From: Marinibacterium sp. | GTDB taxonomy: Bacteria > Pseudomonadota > Alphaproteobacteria > Rhodobacterales > Rhodobacteraceae | NCBI GenBank assembly: GCA_025800215.1 | Contig: JAOXSC010000195.1 | Coordinates: forward strand, 27,466 to 91,465 | Reading direction: 5' to 3' | Length of the DNA: 64,000 bases | Shown here: positions 1-7,500 of the stretch, piece by piece | Numbering within the stretch: position 1 is the stretch's first letter | How the letters are laid out: every line of letters begins with the position of its first letter | The notes under the pieces: generated by a model | What the model was told of the DNA's origin: nothing | Databases searched by the model: none | What the model saw: only the letters and a program-made list of their open reading frames with translations | Position numbers and translations under genes: made by a program

Positions 1-1
1 C

Positions 2-349
2 GTTGATGGCCACCCGCCATTTTCCGGCGCGCCCGAAGGGGTGCTGCGGGTCTGGGCACGCCATGTCGATCCGCAGGTGCGCAGTGGCGTGCCCGGTGTG
101 ATGGCGGTGGCCGATCTGCTGCCGCCTGCGGTGTTTCCGATGCTGAAACGGCCGGCGGTGAATTCGTCGATGACCTGGATCGTGAACCTGCTGACGGATG
201 CGCCGCGCACGACCGATGGCTGGTGGCTGTTGGAAAACCGGCTGAGCGCGGCGGGCGACGGGTTCAGTTCGCAGGGGATGCGGGTATGGAACACCGATCG
301 CCAGCTTGTCGTCGATGGCATGCAATCTGTGATCGTGTTCGAGCGCTGA
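2..349 (+). CDS. Acyl-CoA thioesterase-like protein, C-terminal part (5' end outside window)
   Basis: The frame is open from the window edge, so the gene starts upstream; about 115 C-terminal residues are visible. The segment resembles the C-terminal hotdog half of TesB-like thioesterase family proteins: a run of strands around 'SSMTWIVNLL', then 'WWLLENRL' and 'GFSSQGMRVWN', ending 'VVDGMQSVIVFER'. In that family the C-terminal hotdog packs on an N-terminal copy and hydrolyses acyl-CoA thioesters. Family assignment comes from pattern recognition of the tail only. The gene ends 15 bases before the convergent membrane-protein gene. Confidence 0.7.
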   Translation, partial: VDGHPPFSGAPEGVLRVWARHVDPQVRSGVPGVMAVADLLPPAVFPMLKRPAVNSSMTWIVNLLTDAPRTTDGWWLLENRLSAAGDGFSSQGMRVWNTDRQLVVDGMQSVIVFER

Positions 350-364
350 CGCGTGGGTGCCGGG

Positions 365-970
365 TCAGATCCTGTCCCGGCGCCGGTGCAGTACGGCCAT
401 ATTCACATAGGCCGCCGCGCCCAGGGTCACAAACGGCGCGGCATAGATCAGCACCATCCCGCGCCCATCGGGCAGCGGACCACAGGCGGCCTGCGCGATC
501 TGCAGCCAGGCCAGCCCCAGAAACAGCGCCAGCCCCGCCGCCAGCCCCAGCAGCAGCCAGACCGACAGTGGCGCGCGCGCGTCGGGATGGGTCACGGCCA
601 GAACGGCGCGCGCGCGCCGCTGCAGGATCAGGCTGAGGATCAGCGCTGCGGCCGCGATCATCGTGACATAGGTCAGCGCGGCGGGCCGCGCCGAACACTC
701 CGCCCCCTGCATCTGCAGGATCAGAAGCGGCGTCAGCGCGATGGCACCCGACGCGGCAAGGATCAGCAAAAGCACGGTTTCGAACCCGACCAGCGGACGG
801 GTCATCCCGTGCAGCAGCACCCCGATCAGGGCCGCCCCGGCAAAGGACAGGATGAACAGGGCCTGCGCCATGTTGCCATCCAGCCAGGCCGGCAGCGCCA
901 TGGAAGCCAGCAGCGCCACGGCCGCCAGCCGCGCAAGTGCCGCGATCATCGAACGGTCCGAGCGTGCCAT
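365..970 (-). CDS. Small polytopic membrane protein of unknown function
   Basis: The 201-residue product has about six hydrophobic segments: residues ~8-25, 33-55, 62-85, 98-116, 135-157 and 170-190. It ends in a basic tail (HRRRDRI). I do not recognise a family. The start is the ATG at 970, eight bases after the stop of the HlyC-like acyltransferase gene, so the two are probably co-transcribed. The frame stays open further upstream, but that stretch lies inside the acyltransferase gene and is a shadow. The neighbourhood suggests a link to RTX-protein modification or secretion, but nothing in the sequence shows a mechanism. Confidence 0.7.
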   Translation of the reverse strand: MARSDRSMIAALARLAAVALLASMALPAWLDGNMAQALFILSFAGAALIGVLLHGMTRPLVGFETVLLLILAASGAIALTPLLILQMQGAECSARPAALTYVTMIAAAALILSLILQRRARAVLAVTHPDARAPLSVWLLLGLAAGLALFLGLAWLQIAQAACGPLPDGRGMVLIYAAPFVTLGAAAYVNMAVLHRRRDRI

Positions 971-978
971 GCCCGCTG

Positions 979-1392
979 TTACACCAGCGCCATCAGTGAC
1001 TGGCCCTTGAACTGCGTCTCGCGCAGGTCCTTCAGCACCACCTCGCCCGGCAGAAAGGGCGAGATCACCGCCACCACCCAGGCCCGGTCGCCCGAGCTGA
1101 GCGCATCCCTGTCCAGCCGTCCGCCCGCGCGGAACTGCTGTTCCGCGGCCTCGTCCAGCAGCCCCCAGCTGACAAAAGCCAGCGGTGCGCCATCCTTGCG
1201 CCACAGGCGGAACTGGCGGCTGTCGATGCCCGCCAGAATGGCATCAGCCACCGCGCCAAAGGGCATGTCGCGGTGATCGCGGGATCGCGCCGCCAGCCAG
1301 AAGGCCGCGCCGATCACTTCGCCAAAGCTGTCTTTGGGTGGTGTGTCGGCATCGGTATCGGGGGTGGCAGGATTGGTAACGGGCTTGGTCAT
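979..1392 (-). CDS. HlyC-like toxin-activating lysine acyltransferase, short form
   Basis: This 137-residue protein resembles HlyC/CyaC acyltransferases, which move a fatty acyl chain from acyl-ACP to internal lysines of an RTX toxin. Seen: 'SRDHRDMPFG' around His40, matching the catalytic-His block of HlyC (His23); 'PLAFVSWGLLDE', matching the PVAYCSW block; and 'SGDRAWVVAVISPF', matching the HlyC block that contains Asp92. In this protein the residue aligned with that Asp is Ala108. It is also shorter than HlyC (about 170 residues), ending soon after 'LRETQFKGQSLMALV'. It is divergent from the giant RTX gene, the obvious candidate substrate. Activity is uncertain given the missing acidic residue. 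Confidence 0.8.
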   Translation of the reverse strand: MTKPVTNPATPDTDADTPPKDSFGEVIGAAFWLAARSRDHRDMPFGAVADAILAGIDSRQFRLWRKDGAPLAFVSWGLLDEAAEQQFRAGGRLDRDALSSGDRAWVVAVISPFLPGEVVLKDLRETQFKGQSLMALV

Positions 1393-1402
1393 AATCGGTA
1401 CT

Positions 1403-1414
1403 TTCTACGTAGAA
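1403..1414. promoter_or_regulatory. Perfect 12-bp palindrome upstream of the acyltransferase gene
   Basis: TTCTACGTAGAA is a perfect inverted repeat in the 150-bp divergent gap between the HlyC-like gene (ATG at 1392) and the RTX gene (ATG at 1543). Its position 11 bases upstream of the acyltransferase start fits an operator for a dimeric regulator, but no regulator can be named from the sequence. Confidence 0.35.
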
Positions 1415-1542
1415 TATTCTGAACGATGTACTATCGGATTTTACATGGGTGACACAAATTTGATTGCAATGTAGTTAATAGTGAGCGGTGTTTGTTCTTG
1501 AAACAGCTGCGTGTTGCTCATTTGTAAACGGCTTTTTGTCTT

Positions 1543-4500
1543 ATGACCTCTTCCAATAGTTCCGATACGTCCTCGACCAATGGTTACACCAATGGCGGGG
1601 TCGACTGGATTGATGTGCTGGCCGCGAATGAGGCGGGCGGGTTCAAGGGGCTGATCGACGCGCTCAAGGATACCGAAACGGGCAAGTTCGCGGACGAGAT
1701 CAACGCGATTGTGCGCGAGGTCTATGAACAGGGCGGCAACCGTGCGGTCGAACGCGTTGCCCCTTTTATCGAAGATCTGGCCCGCTACAGCCCCGGTGTT
1801 CAGGGCTATCTGCGCAATGGGGCGCAGGCGCTGAACAATCTTGACGATTTCAAGCTGATCAAGAACGTCAAGGCAGGTCCGCTGCTGGATGCGGCTTTGG
1901 CCGGGGCGTCGGTCTACAACGACTATCGCAATGGCGAAAACTGGGTGTCCGAGATCTTCAAACAGGGCGCGTCGATTGCGGCAGGAGCCGGGGCGGCGGC
2001 CCTGACCACGGCGGGCATTGCGGCGGCCGGTGTCACGGCACCGGCCTGGGGCACGGCGCTGGCCGTGGGCGTGGTGGCCGCCGGGGCCAGCTATGCGGTG
2101 GCCGAGGCGTGGGATTTCGTCGAAGGAAACTGGGACAACATCACCGACTGGACCGACGAACAGCTTGATGCGGCGCGCGCCAGCTTTGACGAAATTGTCG
2201 ATGGCGCCGCCGACTGGATGTCTGATCGCGCGACCGAATTCAGCGACTGGGCCGGTGACAGGGCGCAGGAGTTTTCCGACTGGGCCGATGCCAAGGCCGA
2301 GCAGGTTTCGGATATCTATGACTACGTCAAGGATCGCGCGGGCGAGTTCGGGCAGGAGGTCGTCGATTTCTGGCAAGACGCCAAGGACAGCGTGGCCGGG
2401 GCTGTGGACGAGGCAGGTGAATGGCTGAATGACCGCTGGTCGGACATTTCCGAGACCGGGCAGGAGCTGTGGGACACGGCCGGTGACTGGCTTGAAGAGC
2501 AGCGTGATCGCATCAAGGATGGGTTCGAAGACGCGTCCACCGCGCTTGAAGACTGGGTTGGCAACCGGGCCGAGGATCTCAGCAATGCGGTGAACGACGT
2601 GACCGAAGGGGCGTCGGATCTGTGGCAGGATCTCAAGGACTGGTGGAACGGCGACGATCAGGATGCGGGCGAAGACGCACAGGATGCATCCGACCGGTCG
2701 GGCAGCGCGCGCACCGAAGCGTCGCCGCTGGTGCTGGATCTGGATGGGGACGGCATTGAACTGACCGGGCTGGGCAGTGCAGGGGCGGTCTATTGGGATA
2801 TCGACGTTGACGGGTTCCGCGAACGCTCGGGCTGGGTCGGGGCCGATGACGGGTTGCTGGTGCTTGATGCCAATCTGAATGGCCGCATCGACGATCATTC
2901 GGAACTCTTCGGCACCGCAACGGTTGACGGGTTTACCGTGCTGTCGGTGCTCGATTCCAACAATGACGGCTGGATTTCGTCGGATGATGACGCATTCGAC
3001 AGCCTGCAGGTCTGGCGCGACATTGACCAGAATGGGCAGTCGGATGCGGGCGAGCTGTTCAGCCTGGACACCGCAGGGGTGGCGCGTATCAATCTGGGGG
3101 CGACGCTGGTCAGCGAAACCATCGCGGGCAATGCGGTCACCCATCGCAGCACCTATGTGGGCACCGATGGCGCCAGTCACCAGATCGTCGATGCGTGGTT
3201 TGCCTATGACAACCTGAATTCGCGTCTGGGCCGCGACGTGCCCTTTGACGCGCTGGCCCAGTCGCTGCCGCAGGTGCGCGGCTATGGGGTGATTGCCGAT
3301 CTGCGCGCGGCCATGTCGCTGGATGAAACCCTGCGCGATATGATCCTTGAAATCGCGGATACGCCCGCAGACCGGGTCTTTGCCCCCGAATTCGATCTGG
3401 AAGGCAAGCTCAAGGCCGCGATGTTCCGCTGGGCGGGGGTGCAGGACATCGACCCGCAGGCGCGCGGACGCTATGTGGACGGGCGCGAGCTGGGCTTTGT
3501 CGAAGCCTTTACCGACCGCCCCTTTGCCCAGAACGGACGCCCCAACCCCGCGCCCGAAGCCGGGCGCACGCTGACCAGCGCCTTTGACACGATTTTCAAT
3601 GCGACCCTGACCAAGATCTTTGTCCAGAGCATGGGCGAGGCGCTGTTTGCCGACCGGCCGATCTATTTCTGGGAACAGGATCAGTTCAGCGCCGCGTTCG
3701 AGATCGACTTTGACGCGCTCGAAACGCTGGTGACCGGCTATGCGGCGCAGGTGTCAGATATGGCCCCGGTCTGGGTGTCGATCCTGCGGGTGCTTGATCA
3801 TGCGGTGGGCATCGACACGCTGTCCGCCCCCGATCGCGCGCGGCTGGATGCGCTGGCCCAGACCCACGGGTCGGTGTCGGTGGAAAACGCGCTGGACGTG
3901 ATCTATCCGCCGGTGGCGCTTGGGCTGAACGGCACGAACGGGGATGACAATCTGCGCGGCGGTGGCGGGCGTGACAACCTGTCCACCGGTGATGGCGACG
4001 ACCGGCTGTTCGGGCTGCGCGGCGATGACAACCTGCAGGGCGGGCGCGGCAATGACACGCTCAGCGGCGGGGCGGGCAATGACCTGGTTCAGGGCGGCCC
4101 CGACAATGACACCTATATCTATCGCGGCGGGTTCGAGACCTATATCGACAGCTCGGGCGTGGATCGCATCATCATCGGCGCAGGGCTTGAGCCGCGCGAC
4201 CTGGCCTATCTGCGATCGCCCGACAATCAGGACGATCTGGAAATCTATGCGCGGGGAGAGCTGATCATTCGCGTCGAAGGGTTCTTTGGCCCCGATGGCG
4301 AGATCGAAAAGATCAGCTTTGAAGGGGTCCCGCAGGTCTTTGACCTGGGCGAGCTGGCCAAGGGGATCAAGGGCACGTCGGGTGATGACCGGATCGACGG
4401 CGACCAGAACGCCTTTACCCCGAACGACCGGATTCTGGGGCTCAAGGGGGATGACCGACTGCGCGGCTTTGACGGGGCGGATGTTCTGATCGGGGGCGAC

Positions 4501-7500
4501 GGGCGCGACACGCTGGGCGGCGGCGACGGATCGGATGTCCTGCTGGGCGGGTCCGGCAATGACCGCATTGTCGGGGGGCGCGACGCCGACAACCTGCAGG
4601 GCGGATCGGGCAACGACACCTATTTCATTCAGGATGACGATGTCATCTTCGACACCGGCGGCACCGATACCGTGGTGCTGCGCAAGACGCTCGGGTTTGA
4701 CGACATTACCCTGGCGCGGCTGGCCTATTCCAATGACCTGCTGATCGAAACACCCTATGAGACCGTGCGCGTCACTGGCCATTTCGGGGCCGATGCCAAT
4801 GCCATCGAACGCATCGCGCGCCAGCGCGACAATGGCAGCCTTGAGATGCGGGCCATCAGCACCCTGCCGATCGAGCAATATGGCACCGAAAACTATGACC
4901 GCATGCGCGGCGATCTGGGCGGGGTCGCTGCCGAGGATATTCTGCGGGGCCGGGCGGGCAATGACTACCTCTACAGCTATGCCGGGGCCGATCTGCTGGA
5001 TGGGGGTCTGGGCGATGACCACAGCTATGGCGGCGCCGGGGGCGACACCTATGTCGTGGGCTATGGGCATGATTTCATTCAGGATTACACAACCGATCTG
5101 ACGGACGCCATCGACCGGGTGATGATCAGCGGGATCAACCGGGGCGATGCAGCGCTGTCGCGGATGCTGGATGGCGACATCATGGTCAGCTGGCAGGGCG
5201 GTTCGGTGCGCATCGACCGGGGCTTTGACGAACGCTATGCGGTGGAACGGATCCTGTTTGCCAATGGCGCGGCCACCGTGGCGGGGCTGGCGCTGCGGAC
5301 CTTTGGCACCGATGGCGCTGATCAGGTCTATGGCAACCGAGAAGAGCTGGGGTCGCATGACGACCGGCTGTTCGGCGCGGCGGGCAATGACCGGATCTAT
5401 GGCTATGACGGCGATGACCGGCTGTTTGGCGATGCGGGCGATGACAGCCTTTATGGCGCCGAAGGGTCGGATACCTACTACGTGGGCGGCGGCGATGACT
5501 ATGTCTCGGATTACGGCGCAACCGATGACGCCGATGACGTGCTGCGCATCAAGGGCGTGCGCCGGAACGAGGCCACGATCGAGCGTCGCTCGGACGGGGA
5601 TCTGGTGATCGCATGGGCCGATGGATCGGTCATCGTGAACAATGCCTTTGACGCGCGCTATGCGGTGGAACGGATCGTCTTTGACGACGGGACACTGGCG
5701 CTTGACGCGGTGGCGATGATCACCCGCGGCACCAACGGGTCCGAAAGCATCTATGGCAACCGCGAAGAGCGCGGCAGCCGTGATGACAGCCTGGTGGCGC
5801 GCGACGGCAATGATGCGGTCTATGGCTATGATGGCGATGACACGCTGAACGGGGGGCTGGGGGATGACAGCCTGTACGGGGCCGATGGCAGCGACCGCTA
5901 TATTGTCGGTCAGGGCGATGATTTTGTGCAGGATCGTGGCGGTGTGGACGCCGCCGCCGATATCGACATTGTCCGCATCCAGGGCGTTGATCGCGCCGAT
6001 ACCACCCTGCGCCGCCTTGGGGATGGTGATCTTCTGATCGGTTGGGATGGTGGATCGGTGCGCATTGATCAGGCGTTTGACGAACGCAACGGGATCGAAC
6101 GGATCGCCTTTGACAATGCCACGCTGCAGATGGCGGCCCTGATCACCAACACCTATGGCACCAATGGCAATGACCGTCTGGACGGCAACCGCGAAGAACG
6201 CGGCAGCCGCAATGACCGGCTGTTCGGGCTGGATGGCGATGACACGCTGTACGGGTATGACGGCGATGATGTGCTGGATGCGGGCGCGGGCAATGACAGC
6301 CTTTATGGCGGCGAAGGGGCAGATATCTATCGGCTGAGCACCGGGCATCACTACATTCAGGACTACACCACCAACCTGATGGACGGCCCGGACCGGATCC
6401 GGGTGTTCGGCTATGATCTGAGCGACGCGACCTTTACGCGGTCAGCTGTGGGGACGCTGAAAATCGACTGGGGTGAAGGATCGGTGCGCATCAACCGTGC
6501 GTTTGTCGAAGGATACTCGGTTGAAAGCATACGCTTTGACCGGGGCAGCGTGGATCTGACCACCCTTGCGGTGGAAACCCACGGTACCAATGGTGACGAA
6601 AAGATCTATGGTAATCTCGCTCAGCTGGGCGACCACAACGATACGATCCTGGGGTTGGATGGCGATGATACGCTTTACAGCTATGACGGCCAGGATGTGC
6701 TTGATGGGGGGATGGGCGACGATCTGCTTGCCGGGGCAGAGGGCGGCGATACCTATATTCTGGGGGCCGGCCATGACACGATCGAGGATCGCGGCGCCAA
6801 AGACCTGAGCGATGGTGACGACACGGCGCGCATTCCGGTTGCCTTGGCTGACGTCGAGATCCGGTATGTCTTCGGTGCGTTGCTGATGTCCTGGGACGGC
6901 GGATCGGTGCGGGTCAAACGGGCCTTTTACGAGCGCGACGCGGTCGAGCGGTTTGTTTTTGCCGACCAGACTGTTGCGCTGGACGATCTGCGGTTTTCGA
7001 ACATTGGTACCAACGGGGCCGATTGGCTCCGCGGGAATAGTGGTGACTATGGCAGCCGCGATGACTCGATCTTTGGTCTGGATGGCGATGACAACTTGTA
7101 TGGCTATGACGGCAATGACCGTCTGCGCGGCGACGCCGGCAATGACAGCCTGTATGGCGCAGATGGGGCCGACATCTACATCACCGGTCAGGGACATGAC
7201 TATATCCAAGATCAGGGTCTCGCTGATCTGTCGGACGGTGATGACCTGCTGCGCGTTTTGGGGGTGGATCGGGCCGATGCCACGCTGACCCGGCTGCTGG
7301 ACGGGGATCTGTTGATCGACTGGGGCGTGGGATCGGTGCGCATCGACCGTGCCTTTGAGGCCCGCTATGCGGTCGAGCATATCGCATTCCGCGACGAACA
7401 GATCCAGATTGCCGATCTGGCGGTGACCACACGCGGGACCAACGGCGTCGATACGATCTATGGCAACCGCGAAGATCTGGGCAGCCGCAATGACAGGCTC

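Noticed and set aside
353..1276. 307-codon plus-strand frame opposite the membrane-protein and acyltransferase genes
   Set aside because: Its translation is a Gln/Arg/Gly/Pro-rich string typical of an antisense shadow; both minus-strand genes have recognisable features.
3754..6351. 865-codon open frame on the minus strand inside the RTX gene
   Set aside because: It mirrors the repetitive GC-rich RTX coding strand. The translation is a repetitive Ile/Val/Ala/Pro-rich string with no domain, and the plus-strand frame is clearly the RTX protein. The same holds for the minus-strand frames at 1441-3180, 6442-7734, 7780-8826 and 8848-9783.
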